Shown: positions 29,397 to 38,363 of the stretch, one piece after another
How positions within the stretch are numbered: position 1 is the first letter of the stretch
Layout of the letters: the number at the start of each line of letters is the position of its first letter
NCBI GenBank assembly: GCA_031258965.1
Contig: JAIRMC010000143.1
Location: 1 to 64,000 of the forward strand
Direction of reading: 5' to 3'
Source: Azoarcus sp.
Lineage (GTDB): Bacteria > Pseudomonadota > Gammaproteobacteria > Burkholderiales > Rhodocyclaceae
Length of the DNA stretch: 64,000 nt
The notes under the pieces: model-generated
Told to the model about the DNA's origin: nothing
Database searches by the model: none
Seen by the model: only the letters and a program-made list of their open reading frames with translations
Position numbers and translations under genes: made by a program

Positions 29397-30136
29397 TTAT
29401 CCGCCTTGACCGCGCCCGCTTCCAGTCGCTGTTCGAGCGCGTCGGCGTCGAGATAGCCGCCTGCGCGCGAGCCGTCGGCAAAGAACAAGGTGGGCGTGCC
29501 GGTAATGCGCAGCTTTCTGCCCAGTTCCATGTTGCGCTCGATGACGGCGCTGTCGCAGTTTGCCAGCGGCGGCGTTTTGTTTTCGACGACCCAATTCACC
29601 CAGGCGACCGCCTTGTCCCTGGCGCACCATATGTTGCGCGACATGGATGTGGAGTCGGGAGAAAGAATCGGGTAAAGGAAAGTGTAGATGGTCACATCCT
29701 TTACTTTTTGCAATTCCTGGCCCAATTTCTTGCAAAACCCGCAGTGCGGGTCTTCAAATGTCGCCAGTACCCGCTTGCCATTGCCGTTGACACGTTTGAC
29801 GGCCTGTTCCAGAGGCAGGGATTTGAAGTCGATGGCGGCGAGTTTTTCGAGGCGCGCGAGGGTGATGTTCCGGCGCGTCTTGGTGTCGATGATGCTGCCT
29901 TCCAGGAGAAAGCTCACCGCTTCGTCGGTGTAGTACAGCTCGCCATTGATGAGCAGGACTTCATAGAGCCTGCCCTGTGGGATGCGCGTCACCGATTCGA
30001 CGACCGGCATGGGCGCACCGACGAAGGCCTCGAATTTCTTGCGCACGCCGGCTTCATCGGCGCAAGCGGACGTCACGGCGAGCGCCAGCAAGAGACCCGC
30101 CACGAACGGCAGGCGGGATAAACGGGAAAAGGGCAT
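29393..30136 (-). CDS. dsbC: Periplasmic disulfide isomerase DsbC
   Basis: A 247-residue protein with a signal peptide, an N-terminal dimerisation domain (about 25-85; RLYEVLLINGELYYTD) and a thioredoxin domain with the active site HCGFCKK. A second cysteine pair (WCARDK and ANCDSA) is also in place, as is the cis-Pro loop TGTPTLFF. ATG 30136 has GGAG upstream. The long upstream extension of the frame is antisense or shadow of ubiH. It lies 46 nt after ubiH. Confidence 0.94.
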   Translation of the reverse strand: MPFSRLSRLPFVAGLLLALAVTSACADEAGVRKKFEAFVGAPMPVVESVTRIPQGRLYEVLLINGELYYTDEAVSFLLEGSIIDTKTRRNITLARLEKLAAIDFKSLPLEQAVKRVNGNGKRVLATFEDPHCGFCKKLGQELQKVKDVTIYTFLYPILSPDSTSMSRNIWCARDKAVAWVNWVVENKTPPLANCDSAVIERNMELGRKLRITGTPTLFFADGSRAGGYLDADALEQRLEAGAVKADK

Positions 30137-30182
30137 GACAATCTCCGGATTCGACAGGTAAGGCGGCTTCAGGATGGCGGGG

Positions 30183-31364
30183 TCAGAACGCGCCGTTCGC
30201 CGCGTAGCGGGCAAGCAGCTTGGCCGCCACGGGCAGGCGGGCGGCGAGATCCAGCCCCATGTTGCGCAGTTTCGCAACAAGCGGGTTGCGGCAGGCGAAC
30301 AGGCGGGCGAGTGCGTCGGTTGTGTATTGCAGCAGAAATGGTTCTTCGGCCCGCGCCCGCGCGTAACGGCGCAGCAGGGCATGCTCGCCGATGTCCTCCC
30401 ATGATCCGGCCGCGCCCAATAGTCCGGCAAGCGCCTGGACATCCTGGAAACCCAGGTTGATGCCATGGCCGGACAGGGGATGTATGGCATGCGCCGCGTC
30501 GCCAACCAGAGCCAGCCGCGGCGCCACGATGCGTTCCGCCCGCATGAAGCGCAGGTCAAATGCCGCGCGCGGCGTTTCGATGGCGAAATCGCCCAGCGCC
30601 CTGCCGCCCGCTTCCGCCGCCCGCTGGCAGAAATCGTCATCGGACAAGGCCATCCGCGTGGCGGCGATGCCGTCCGGCACGGACCACACTAGCGAGATGC
30701 GGTCTCCGGGCAAGGGCAGCCAGGCCAGCGTGCCATCGGTGCGGAACCATTGACGGGCGATCCCCTGATGAGGGGCCGTGGCGCGCAGATTGGCCACGAT
30801 GGCTTGCTGGCTGTATGAATGGCCGTGCGCGCCGATGCCCGCGGCCTGCCGCAGCCAGGAATCGCGCCCGTCCGCGCCGACGGCCAGGGCCGCCGACAGG
30901 ATGCGCCCGTCTTCCAGCGTGATGTCCACCGAGGCGTCGCGGCGCGTGAATGTCTTGGGCGCGGCGGGCGCGAATACGGCGACGTTGTGCTGGCGGGTCA
31001 GGCTTTCCCACAGTTCGTGCAGCAAGGGGGCCGATTCACCGATCCAGGCCAGTTCGGCGCAACCGCTGTCGCGGGCCTCGAAGTCGAGACGACCGCCGCC
31101 ATCGCCATGCACCTGCATGCGTTCGACCGCACACAGGCGGTCGTGGTCGAGCCGATCCCAGATGCCGAGTGTTTGCAGAAAGCGGGCGCTCGCCGGGGTA
31201 TAGGCGTAGATGCGGGTGTCCCACCCCGCCGGTTTGAGCGGCCCTGGGGCGGAAATGGCGTTGTCGATCAGCGCAATCGCCAGGCGGCTCCCGCGCAGGG
31301 CCACCGCCAGCGCCGCGCCAGCCAGCCCGCCTCCGATAATGATCAGATCGAATTTTTCATTCAT
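30183..31364 (-). CDS. UbiH/UbiF/VisC-family FAD monooxygenase (ubiquinone synthesis)
   Basis: A 393-residue flavoprotein hydroxylase of the ubiquinone pathway. The FAD-binding IIGGGLAGAALA is at the N-terminus, with ADGRDSWLRQAAGI in the middle and GDAAHAIHPLSGHG, the family signature, near residue 290. Which ring position it hydroxylates (UbiH, UbiI, UbiF or UbiM type) cannot be decided from sequence. ATG 31364 is chosen because the upstream frame contains a repeat copy and lacks conservation. Confidence 0.9.
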   Translation of the reverse strand: MNEKFDLIIIGGGLAGAALAVALRGSRLAIALIDNAISAPGPLKPAGWDTRIYAYTPASARFLQTLGIWDRLDHDRLCAVERMQVHGDGGGRLDFEARDSGCAELAWIGESAPLLHELWESLTRQHNVAVFAPAAPKTFTRRDASVDITLEDGRILSAALAVGADGRDSWLRQAAGIGAHGHSYSQQAIVANLRATAPHQGIARQWFRTDGTLAWLPLPGDRISLVWSVPDGIAATRMALSDDDFCQRAAEAGGRALGDFAIETPRAAFDLRFMRAERIVAPRLALVGDAAHAIHPLSGHGINLGFQDVQALAGLLGAAGSWEDIGEHALLRRYARARAEEPFLLQYTTDALARLFACRNPLVAKLRNMGLDLAARLPVAAKLLARYAANGAF

Positions 31365-31448
31365 TTGAATAGCTTCCACGCCCGCGGTTCGCGCCAGGAT
31401 CCGCTCGTGACGAGGTGAGGAGTCTAACGGTTCAAGGGCTTCACGGAT

Positions 31449-31512
31449 ACGGGTCTTTTCGGCAAGCGGTGAAAACGCGCGACGCTGCCGCAATATATGA
31501 ATGTTCATCGCC
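31449..31512 (+). repeat. Direct repeat copy A flanking the PstS-like gene
   Basis: Begins ACGGGTCTTTTCGGCAAGCGG, then a GAAAACGCGCG block and a diverged hairpin part. The first 21 nt are identical to copy B at 33456, in the same orientation and 2.0 kb away. The two copies bracket the gene at 31554-33137. Confidence 0.8.
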
Positions 31513-31553
31513 GCAGGCGCGTGAACCCCGCCGTCCTTCCATGGCGCGCCGCA

Positions 31554-33137
31554 TCATTCCGCCACCTCCGTCACTGTCGCGGGAGGAAGAACGGGCACGT
31601 AGCCAACGTCTTCGATCAATTGCTGCCCTTCGTCGCTCAGGAACCAGTCGCGCAGTTTTTGCGCGTTTTCGGAAAGCGGGTAGGCGCTCACCATGTAAAC
31701 GTCGAAGACCAGCGGATAACGGCCATTGCGGATGTTTTCCGCCGTCGGCTCCACACCGTCGATGGCGAGAAGGCGGACACCCGGAACAAGGGTCATGCCT
31801 GTCGCGTAAAAACGGAACGAATAGCCGAGCGCGGTGAACTGGTTACGGTAGCGGGAAGTGCTAATAGCATAAATAATACCTAGCATATCCATGGACAGTG
31901 TCTCGCGCAACGGCTTGCGCAACGGCATATCCCCCATGACCTTTTGCATGATGGTCTGGCTGCCGGAACCGGGCGGACGCTGAAACGGCAGGATTTTCCC
32001 CGCCGCGCCGCCCACCTCACGCCAATCGTTGATCTCACCGCTGTAAATGGCACGAATCTGTCGCAGTTCCAGGCTTCTGAGCGGATTTTCCTCATTGACC
32101 AGAAAAACGAAGGCTTCTTTGGCGATGGGGGTGAGCGTCAGCGTCAAACCTTGCGCGGCGGCGGCTTCCTCCTGTTCCTTCGAGGGCGCGAGCACGAAAA
32201 TCAGGTCGGCTTCCCCGGCGATCAGACGCGCATAGGCGTGCGGCGTCTGGCTGTAAGCAAGGGCATTTTGCCGCTTTTCCCTTATCCACGCATCTTCGGA
32301 TTTCACGTAAATAGCCCTTGCCGCAGCGGCATAAATCGGAAAGAACGCTGTCGCGCCGTCAAGCTGCGGATAGTTGTCGGCAATTTGAAGGGAAGGCGGC
32401 GCGGAAAGGCGAGGCAGCGGGCTTTTTTCCGCAAAGGCCGCATACCGTTTGGCCATCCTCATCTGGGAATTCTGTTCCTTCCGGTAATCTTCCTCCTGGG
32501 AATTCCATATTTCCCCTTTTTTCGGAACAATGCTCCGTTGAATCTGCCAGCCCTGCGCGGCGCAGACGAGGACGAGAAGGCCAATGAGTCCATACAGATA
32601 GCGAATGTTTCTGGAAAACAGATCAACGGAATGACCGGCCTTTTTCATGCCGACGCGAAACGCCCAAAAGAAGATGAAGTAGTAAAGCAAGATAGCAAAA
32701 GGAATCAGGGAAAAAATCCCGCCGTAAAAAGCGAGCAATGAGATGAAAAACGGAGGGTAGAAGAAGAATCTCCATAAATCCCCTATGAATTCAAATCTAT
32801 CTATGATAACCAGTATGGCAACCCAGGCGGCAAGCAGGAAAATCGCGGGAAGGAAAAAAGGCCCGCAGCACGACAGCGCGTTTCTTGGCGGATGAACCCG
32901 GCGACCGTACCGATACGCGACTGCCCAAGAAAGCAGAAGCGCGGTAACAACAAAGCACACGACGATGACACCGACGGCAACGTCGCCCGGCAGCATCCGC
33001 ATCCATCGCCCGAGGAACATGAATTGGCTGAAGAAGGTGATGAGGGATATTTCCAGGGCAAAGCTCGCCACTTGCAAGAATGGCAGACCGAACAGCGTCA
33101 GCAGGAGGGTGAAAAACCAGTATTTACGCGTAGTCAT
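31554..33137 (-). CDS. Polytopic membrane protein fused to a PstS-like substrate-binding domain
   Basis: A 527-residue protein. Residues 1-200 hold about six or seven hydrophobic helices (e.g. VAVGVIVVCFVVTALLLSW, ISLLAFYGGIFSLIPFAILL). Residues about 240-527 resemble a phosphate-type periplasmic binding protein: IAGEADLIFVLAPS, FVFLVNEENPL, RAIYSGEINDWREVGG, PFQRPPGSGSQTIMQKVMG, YPLVFDVYMV. PstS normally has a signal peptide, not a membrane domain, so this is an atypical fusion. No pstCAB neighbours. It is visibly richer in A/T and lysine codons than its neighbours and lies between direct repeats, suggesting acquisition. ATG 33137 chosen; an ATG at 33251 is also in frame. Confidence 0.75.
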   Translation of the reverse strand: MTTRKYWFFTLLLTLFGLPFLQVASFALEISLITFFSQFMFLGRWMRMLPGDVAVGVIVVCFVVTALLLSWAVAYRYGRRVHPPRNALSCCGPFFLPAIFLLAAWVAILVIIDRFEFIGDLWRFFFYPPFFISLLAFYGGIFSLIPFAILLYYFIFFWAFRVGMKKAGHSVDLFSRNIRYLYGLIGLLVLVCAAQGWQIQRSIVPKKGEIWNSQEEDYRKEQNSQMRMAKRYAAFAEKSPLPRLSAPPSLQIADNYPQLDGATAFFPIYAAAARAIYVKSEDAWIREKRQNALAYSQTPHAYARLIAGEADLIFVLAPSKEQEEAAAAQGLTLTLTPIAKEAFVFLVNEENPLRSLELRQIRAIYSGEINDWREVGGAAGKILPFQRPPGSGSQTIMQKVMGDMPLRKPLRETLSMDMLGIIYAISTSRYRNQFTALGYSFRFYATGMTLVPGVRLLAIDGVEPTAENIRNGRYPLVFDVYMVSAYPLSENAQKLRDWFLSDEGQQLIEDVGYVPVLPPATVTEVAE

Positions 33138-33455
33138 GACGCCGCCGGAACTTTGGATATGGTGAATTTCCCAAAAAAGAAAAGGTCGCCCTTGCCGCTT
33201 GCCACATTTCCCCAGCAACGGGATTGGGGTGCCCAAACGCATTGAAAACAATCAGGCCTGGAACCTGCTGTCAGAAAAATGCATGCGCCTCCCGTCCGGA
33301 TTGAATTTGAACATCGGAACGCCTCGTCATCAGGATTGTTCACGCGACTTACACAAACAGTTCAAGACGCGCGATGATTGAGTGACCAGAACGGAAAAGC
33401 ATGACGAGCGTAATCTGAAATTGCCCCACGGACAAGTGTCATTTGCGCTTATGGC

Positions 33456-33517
33456 ACGGGTCTTTTCGGCAAGCGGCATGAAAACGCGCGCCGCCGCGAT
33501 GTATTGAACATCGCGGC
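33456..33517 (+). repeat. Direct repeat copy B with a perfect 10-bp hairpin
   Basis: Shares ACGGGTCTTTTCGGCAAGC and GAAAACGCGCG with copy A. It ends in GCCGCGATGT, loop ATTGA, ACATCGCGGC, a perfect 10-bp stem (33493-33517). The rest of 33138-33540 shows no gene that I can support. Confidence 0.8.
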
Positions 33518-33540
33518 CTGATGTTCGGGAACTTGATTTC

Positions 33541-33614
33541 CGTCATTACGGGCGCGGCGACGCCGCCAGTGCGGCGCATGGATTGTCGCGTCGCTGGCGC
33601 GCCTCGCAATGACG
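33541..33614. repeat. REP-like imperfect palindrome
   Basis: Starts CGTCATTACGGGCGCGGCGAC and ends in the near complement (GCGCGCCTCGCAATGACG), with GGCGCATGGATTG in the centre. It resembles the widespread CGTCATTGCGAGCG-type intergenic repeat and a related element at 60546-60614. It sits 5 nt beyond the ygiQ stop. Confidence 0.75.
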
Positions 33615-33619
33615 CTTGT

Positions 33620-35776
33620 TCAGCGTTCCCTTGGGCGCTTCCGGTGCGGTGGCTGGTCGCCGAAAGCGGCGAGTCCCCCCCTCGCCCGACCGCGCGGCAC
33701 GAGGCAGTGCGGGCCGTTGCCGATGAGATCGGCGCGACCCATTTTCAGCAGGGCTTCGCGCAGTAGCGGCCAGTTTGCCGGGTCATGCCAACGCAGGAAG
33801 GCTTTGTGCAGCCGCCGCTGGCGTTCCCCGCGCGCGGCGGCGATGCGCGCCGGTACGGGTACGAGATTTTTCAAGGGGTCGACACCGCTGTGGTACATGG
33901 CCGTCGCCAGCGTCAGCGGCGTAGGGAGGAAGGTTTGTACCTGATCGGGGCGGAAGCCGCGCGCTTTTAGCCATAGCGCGAGCCTGAGCATATCCTCGTC
34001 GCCGGCGCCGGGATGGGCGGCAATGAAATACGGGACGAGATGCTGTTTTTTCCCCGCGCGGCGGCTTTCGCGCGCGAAAAGCGCGGCGAAGGCGTCAAAA
34101 GCGCCAATGGCGGGCTTCATCATGTGCGCGAGCGGGCCGGGTTCGCTGTGTTCGGGGGCGACTTTCAGCAGGCCGGAGACATGGTGCGCGACAAGCTCGG
34201 CGATGTATTCGGGCGAACGCAGGGCGAGATCGTAGCGCAGGCCGGAACCGATGGTAATTTTCTTGATGCCGGGCACGGCGCGCGCGGCGCGGTAAAGGGC
34301 AATCAGCGGGCCATGATCGACGTCGAGCCGCGTGCAGATCGCGGGCCAGACACAGGAAAGGCGGCGGCAGGCCGATTCGGCTTTTTTGTCTTTGCACGCC
34401 ATGCGGTACATGTTGGCGGTCGGCCCGCCAAGATCGGTGATGTGCCCCGTGAAGCCGGGACTGCGGTCACGCAGCTCGGCGATTTCACGAAGGATGGCGT
34501 CTTGCGAACGGCTCTGGATGATGCGGCCTTCGTGCTCGGTGATGGAACAGAATGTGCAGCCGCCGAAGCAGCCGCGCATGATGCTGATCGAGTGACGGAC
34601 CATTTCCCAAGCGGGAATGCGCGCGTCGCCGTAGGCGGGGTGCGGACGGCGGGCGTAGGGCAGGCCATGGACGAAATCCAGTTCGGCGGCGCTCAACGGC
34701 AAGGGCGGCGGGTTGAGCCATACGTCGCGCGCGCCCGGCCCTTCGCCGTGGCGCTGCGTGAGGGCGCGGGCGTTGCCGGGGTTGGATTCGAGATGGAATA
34801 TCCGAGAAGCATGTGCATAGAGCAGGGGGTCATTCCTGACCTGCTCGAAGGACGGCAGACGGATGACGCTGCGCGCGCGGCCCGCGATGCGGACGGCGGG
34901 GACGACGGTATCGGCGGCGGTTCTTTCGCACGCCTTGCCCTCACGGTAGGGATCGCGCAGCGGGTCTCTGGCGGCGGTCGCGGACGCCAAGCGGGCATCC
35001 GCCGCGGTTGCGTCGATTTCCGTCCACCCTTCAGGATACCAACCTGGCCGGGTCATGAAGGCAGCGCCGCGCAACTCGCGGATGGCGTTTACACGCTCGC
35101 CCGCGGCCAATCGCTGGGTGAGCGCGATGAGCGCCCGTTCGGCATTGCCGTAAAGGAGGATGTCCGCTTTGGAATCGGCCAGCACTGAACGGCGCACTTT
35201 GTCGCTCCAATAGTCGTAGTGGGCGATGCGCCGCAAACTGGCTTCAATGGAGCCGATGACGACTGTCACGCCGGGGAAGGCTTCGCGGGCGCGCTGTGCG
35301 TAGACGGTCGCGGCGCGGTCGGGGCGCTTGCCGGGGGCGGCATCCGGTGTGTAGGCGTCGTCGGAACGGATTTTGCGCTCCGACGTGTAGTGGTTAACCA
35401 TGGAATCCATGTTGCCCGCGGTCACGCCGAAGTAGAGCCGAGGGCGGCCCAGGGCGCGGAAGGCTTCGGCGCAATGCCAGTCGGGCTGGCTGATGATGCC
35501 CACTTTCCAGCCGTGCGCTTCAAGCAGCCGCCCGATGAGCGCCATGCCGAAACTCGGGTGGTCGACATAGGCATCGCCGGTGATAAGGATGATGTCGCAC
35601 GCCGTCCAGCCGAGTCCGTCCATGTCGGCGCGCGACATCGGCAGGAACGGCGCGGGCGTGGAAATGGGGGAAGGCGGCAGGATCGAAGCGCCGTCCACCC
35701 CCTGCCCCGGCAAGGCCGCCTGGGCGGCGATGCCCCCATCGCACCCGGTGAAGCCGGGTTCCTCAGTGCTGCCCAT
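33620..35776 (-). CDS. ygiQ: YgiQ family radical SAM protein
   Basis: A 718-residue radical SAM enzyme of the YgiQ family. The N-terminal cobalamin-binding-like domain has [14 protein letters not shown] and GIISQPDWH. The radical SAM cluster motif is CFGGCTFC in [17 protein letters not shown]. The C-terminal domain contains [10 protein letters not shown] and [17 protein letters not shown]. Reaction unknown. Its start lies inside the end of the upstream membrane-protein gene (14-nt overlap), making it third in marR-membrane protein-ygiQ. Confidence 0.92.
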   Translation of the reverse strand: MGSTEEPGFTGCDGGIAAQAALPGQGVDGASILPPSPISTPAPFLPMSRADMDGLGWTACDIILITGDAYVDHPSFGMALIGRLLEAHGWKVGIISQPDWHCAEAFRALGRPRLYFGVTAGNMDSMVNHYTSERKIRSDDAYTPDAAPGKRPDRAATVYAQRAREAFPGVTVVIGSIEASLRRIAHYDYWSDKVRRSVLADSKADILLYGNAERALIALTQRLAAGERVNAIRELRGAAFMTRPGWYPEGWTEIDATAADARLASATAARDPLRDPYREGKACERTAADTVVPAVRIAGRARSVIRLPSFEQVRNDPLLYAHASRIFHLESNPGNARALTQRHGEGPGARDVWLNPPPLPLSAAELDFVHGLPYARRPHPAYGDARIPAWEMVRHSISIMRGCFGGCTFCSITEHEGRIIQSRSQDAILREIAELRDRSPGFTGHITDLGGPTANMYRMACKDKKAESACRRLSCVWPAICTRLDVDHGPLIALYRAARAVPGIKKITIGSGLRYDLALRSPEYIAELVAHHVSGLLKVAPEHSEPGPLAHMMKPAIGAFDAFAALFARESRRAGKKQHLVPYFIAAHPGAGDEDMLRLALWLKARGFRPDQVQTFLPTPLTLATAMYHSGVDPLKNLVPVPARIAAARGERQRRLHKAFLRWHDPANWPLLREALLKMGRADLIGNGPHCLVPRGRARGGLAAFGDQPPHRKRPRER

Positions 35777-36194
35777 TCAGTTTCAAACCGTCGCACATGC
35801 TCAGGCCCAGCAAGGTGAGGTTTGCCGCGCCAGCGAGAAGTTCCAGTGCCTGTACCGCATAAAAGCCGCTGTCGAACTCGCCGGTTTTTGCCTTGTGCGC
35901 GAGGAACAGAGCCGAAGGGATGAGGATCAGCACGCCATTGGCAACAATCCACGGCATGCGTTTAATCTTCGCATCCACCCGCCCGCCGCGACGCTTGCAG
36001 GCCAGCGCGAATCCTGATACGCCAGTTGCCATCAGTGCCGGAACCAGCAGCAGGAAACCCCATGGGATCAGGGTCTTGACAAGCGTGACGGTTGCCTGGG
36101 AACAGAATGCCTCGCTCAGCGCGGTGCTCAGCCAGAAAGTGGCGATGCAAAGAATCGCAAAAGCTCCGGCGACGGGATGAATGACTTTTTTCAC
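35763..36194 (-). CDS. Four-helix membrane protein of unknown function
   Basis: A 143-residue protein with four hydrophobic helices ([72 protein letters not shown]). I do not recognise a named family. GTG 36194 follows GGGGAG and overlaps the marR stop as GTGA, so it is translationally coupled to the regulator and likely its target, for example a transport or redox membrane component. Confidence 0.75.
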   Translation of the reverse strand: MKKVIHPVAGAFAILCIATFWLSTALSEAFCSQATVTLVKTLIPWGFLLLVPALMATGVSGFALACKRRGGRVDAKIKRMPWIVANGVLILIPSALFLAHKAKTGEFDSGFYAVQALELLAGAANLTLLGLSMCDGLKLNGQH

Positions 36195-36661
36195 GATACT
36201 CCCCGTTCGCCCGTACCCGATCGGGCGGCATGCACATGCGATAACGCCGACAGGACACGAATCGCCGCGTCCAGATCGGCGGTGCTGAAGTTGCTGGAAA
36301 TCGCTTCCACATGCTGTTGCCAGCGTTGATGCAGATCCCGGTAGGTTTCCTCGCCCTGCCGGGTCAGCGCGTACAAAGGAGAGCGTTTGTGCGCAGGATT
36401 GGGCAAGGCTTGAAACAGCCCTTCTTCGACGAGCAGATTGACCTGCTTTTGCACACCCTGCCGGGTGATGCCCATGAAAGCCGCGATCTGGGGAACACTG
36501 GGCGGTTGCGGAGCCAGGGCGACCGCTCCCATCACTTGCCAGCGCGCGCTGGTCAGTCCAAGGAGCATACAAAAATCATTGCCCCACTCGATGAGCAGCC
36601 CGTTCAGTCGGAAAACCGACAATGCCACGCTGCTTAGTTTTTCTGCTTTGCCTGAATTCAT
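36191..36661 (-). CDS. MarR family transcriptional regulator
   Basis: A 156-residue winged-helix regulator. The DNA-binding helix-turn-helix is SVPQIAAFMGITRQGVQKQV, followed by the wing NPAHKRSPLYALTRQG. The family's first and last helices surround it and would form the dimer interface. It heads a three-gene operon behind a near-consensus sigma-70 promoter that contains an AACCGGTT palindrome, which suggests autorepression. Ligand unknown. Confidence 0.9.
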   Translation of the reverse strand: MNSGKAEKLSSVALSVFRLNGLLIEWGNDFCMLLGLTSARWQVMGAVALAPQPPSVPQIAAFMGITRQGVQKQVNLLVEEGLFQALPNPAHKRSPLYALTRQGEETYRDLHQRWQQHVEAISSNFSTADLDAAIRVLSALSHVHAARSGTGERGVS

Positions 36662-36684
36662 GAAAGCCCCCGGAATTGGCAGGC

Positions 36685-36713
36685 AATCTACATTAACGGA
36701 AACCGGTTGTCAA
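36685..36713 (-). promoter_or_regulatory. Strong sigma-70 promoter of the marR operon
   Basis: Minus strand: TTGACA, exactly 17 bp, TAGATT. The -35 is perfect and the -10 has four of six bases. The palindrome AACCGGTT (36701-36708) lies in the spacer against the -35, a plausible MarR operator. The start point would be about 20 nt before the marR ATG. Confidence 0.7.
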
Positions 36714-36775
36714 AGAACCGTGGAGTTCCGGCATCAATCTATGTAGAATTCATCTTTCGGGTTATATATTGGCAC

Positions 36776-37027
36776 ATGGAAAAGATGCCCCACACAACCA
36801 TGAAATGCCCCTGCTGCTGCACGGCGGAACTGATCCACGACACGCGCGACGTGCCCCATACCTGCAAAGGCGAAACCACCACCATTCCTGCTGTGGAGGA
36901 AGATTTCTGCCCGGCATGCGGCGAAGTCATCCTGAACCGTGAGCACGGCGACAGGTACAGCGAACTGATTGGCCTGTTCCAGCGTCAGGTAAACGCCACC
37001 TTCGTCGATCCTGACTCGTCACCCTGA
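36776..37027 (+). CDS. MqsA-type zinc-finger protein lacking the HTH domain
   Basis: An 83-residue product from ATG 36776 (ATG 36785 or 36800 also possible). It matches the N-terminal zinc domain of MqsA/YgiT antitoxins: KCPCCCTAEL, the DVPHTCKGETTTIPAV strand pattern, FCPACGEVIL and a VNATFVDP ending. The XRE helix-turn-helix half that follows in MqsA is absent, and no MqsR toxin gene is present beside it. It is either a stand-alone YgiT-type zinc finger protein or the remnant of a toxin-antitoxin pair. Confidence 0.7.
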   Translation: MEKMPHTTMKCPCCCTAELIHDTRDVPHTCKGETTTIPAVEEDFCPACGEVILNREHGDRYSELIGLFQRQVNATFVDPDSSP

Positions 37028-37090
37028 CCTGCTCAACGAAGTCAGAACCGCCTGAGCTTTCCGGAACCGCTCTCTATACCGCCTCGCCGT

Positions 37091-37579
37091 TCATCCAGCC
37101 CTTACCAGCAACACCACCGCCTGAGCGGCGATACCCTCGCCGCGCCCGGTGAAGCCGAGTGACTCGGTAGTCTTGCCCTTGATGTTGACATCCGCCGCGT
37201 CGATGTCGAGGTCGGCGGCGATGTTGGCGGCCATTTGCGCCGCGTGCGGCAGGATTTTCGGTTCTTGGCAAATGATGATGGCGTCGACATTGCCGACTTC
37301 CCACCCCGCCGCCCGCACTTTGGCAAAGGCGGCGCGCAACAGCACGCGGCTGTCGGCCCCGGCGTATTGCGGGTCGGTGTCGGGGAACAGCCGCCCGATA
37401 TCGCCGAGACCGGCGGCGCCGAGCAGCGCATCGGTAAGTGCGTGCAAGAGCACGTCGGCGTCGGAGTGTCCGAGCAGACCGCGCCCGAACGGGATGGAAA
37501 CGCCGCCGAGTATCAGCGGACGGCCCGCCGCCAGCGCGTGGACATCGAACCCCTGCCCGATGCGGAAAGCGGGCCTCAC
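37091..37579 (-). CDS. ispF: 2-C-methyl-D-erythritol 2,4-cyclodiphosphate synthase IspF
   Basis: A 162-residue MEP-pathway enzyme. Metal ligands appear in GFDVHAL and in [17 protein letters not shown]. The downstream [19 protein letters not shown] is the family C-terminal block. The GTG start at 37579 overlaps the ispD stop as GTGA. Confidence 0.97.
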   Translation of the reverse strand: MRPAFRIGQGFDVHALAAGRPLILGGVSIPFGRGLLGHSDADVLLHALTDALLGAAGLGDIGRLFPDTDPQYAGADSRVLLRAAFAKVRAAGWEVGNVDAIIICQEPKILPHAAQMAANIAADLDIDAADVNIKGKTTESLGFTGRGEGIAAQAVVLLVRAG

Positions 37580-38304
37580 GGTGTTTCCTCCTCTTTGCCG
37601 TCCCCCTCCCCGCGATGGCGCAGGATCCATTCGGCGAGGCAGATGTCGAACGGCCACGTCACTTTGATATTAGCGGCATCACCTTCGATCAGCCTGGGCC
37701 GCAGACCGGCGGCCTCGATGGCGCCGGCTTCGTCGGTGACGCTGCGCACACTCTCCAGCGCGCGGCGCAACATCACGTAGCGGAACATTTGCGGCGTCTG
37801 TGCCCGCCAAAGGCTGTCCCGCGCCACGGTGGCGACGACGCGCGCCTGTTCGTCGGCGCGCTTGAGCGTATCGGCCAGCGGCGTCGCCAGCAGACCACCG
37901 ACATCGTCATGCGCCAGTTCGCGCATCAACTTCTCGACATGCCAGCGCGCGAGGCAAGGGCGTGCGGCATCATGGACCAATACCCAATCCGTCGCCCGGA
38001 CTTCCGCCGAAACGGCGCGCAGCCCGGCGAGCACGGAATCCGCCCGCGTCGGCCCGCCACAGAATAGCGGCTCAAGGCGCGGGCCAAGGGCGCGCCAGTC
38101 GCACCGCGCCCATTCGGCATCATCCACCGACAACACAACGAATACCCGCTCGATGCCGGGCACGGCGCACAACGTGGCAAGCGCATGATGGATGAGCGGT
38201 CTGCCCAACAGCGGCAAATACTGTTTGGGCAACGCGGCCCCCATGCGCACGCCGCTGCCCGCAGCGGGGACGAGGGCGAAATGGCGGGGATCGGAACTCT
38301 GCAT
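37576..38304 (-). CDS. ispD: 2-C-methyl-D-erythritol 4-phosphate cytidylyltransferase IspD
   Basis: A 242-residue enzyme that makes CDP-ME from MEP and CTP. The CTP-binding loop is [27 protein letters not shown] and the late [12 protein letters not shown] block are present. ATG 38304 chosen because sequence upstream is not conserved. Together with ispF it forms the usual ispDF pair, following aroB by about 60 nt. Confidence 0.96.
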   Translation of the reverse strand: MQSSDPRHFALVPAAGSGVRMGAALPKQYLPLLGRPLIHHALATLCAVPGIERVFVVLSVDDAEWARCDWRALGPRLEPLFCGGPTRADSVLAGLRAVSAEVRATDWVLVHDAARPCLARWHVEKLMRELAHDDVGGLLATPLADTLKRADEQARVVATVARDSLWRAQTPQMFRYVMLRRALESVRSVTDEAGAIEAAGLRPRLIEGDAANIKVTWPFDICLAEWILRHRGEGDGKEEETP

Positions 38305-38363
38305 GGGGCGGATTCTACCCGCGCCTGCGGCAGAGGCGAAAAAACAGCGGCTTCGTACAGGGA

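Noticed and set aside
33138-33540. Small ORFs between the PstS-like gene and ygiQ
   Set aside because: No ribosome-binding sites or recognisable protein features; the region is explained by repeats.
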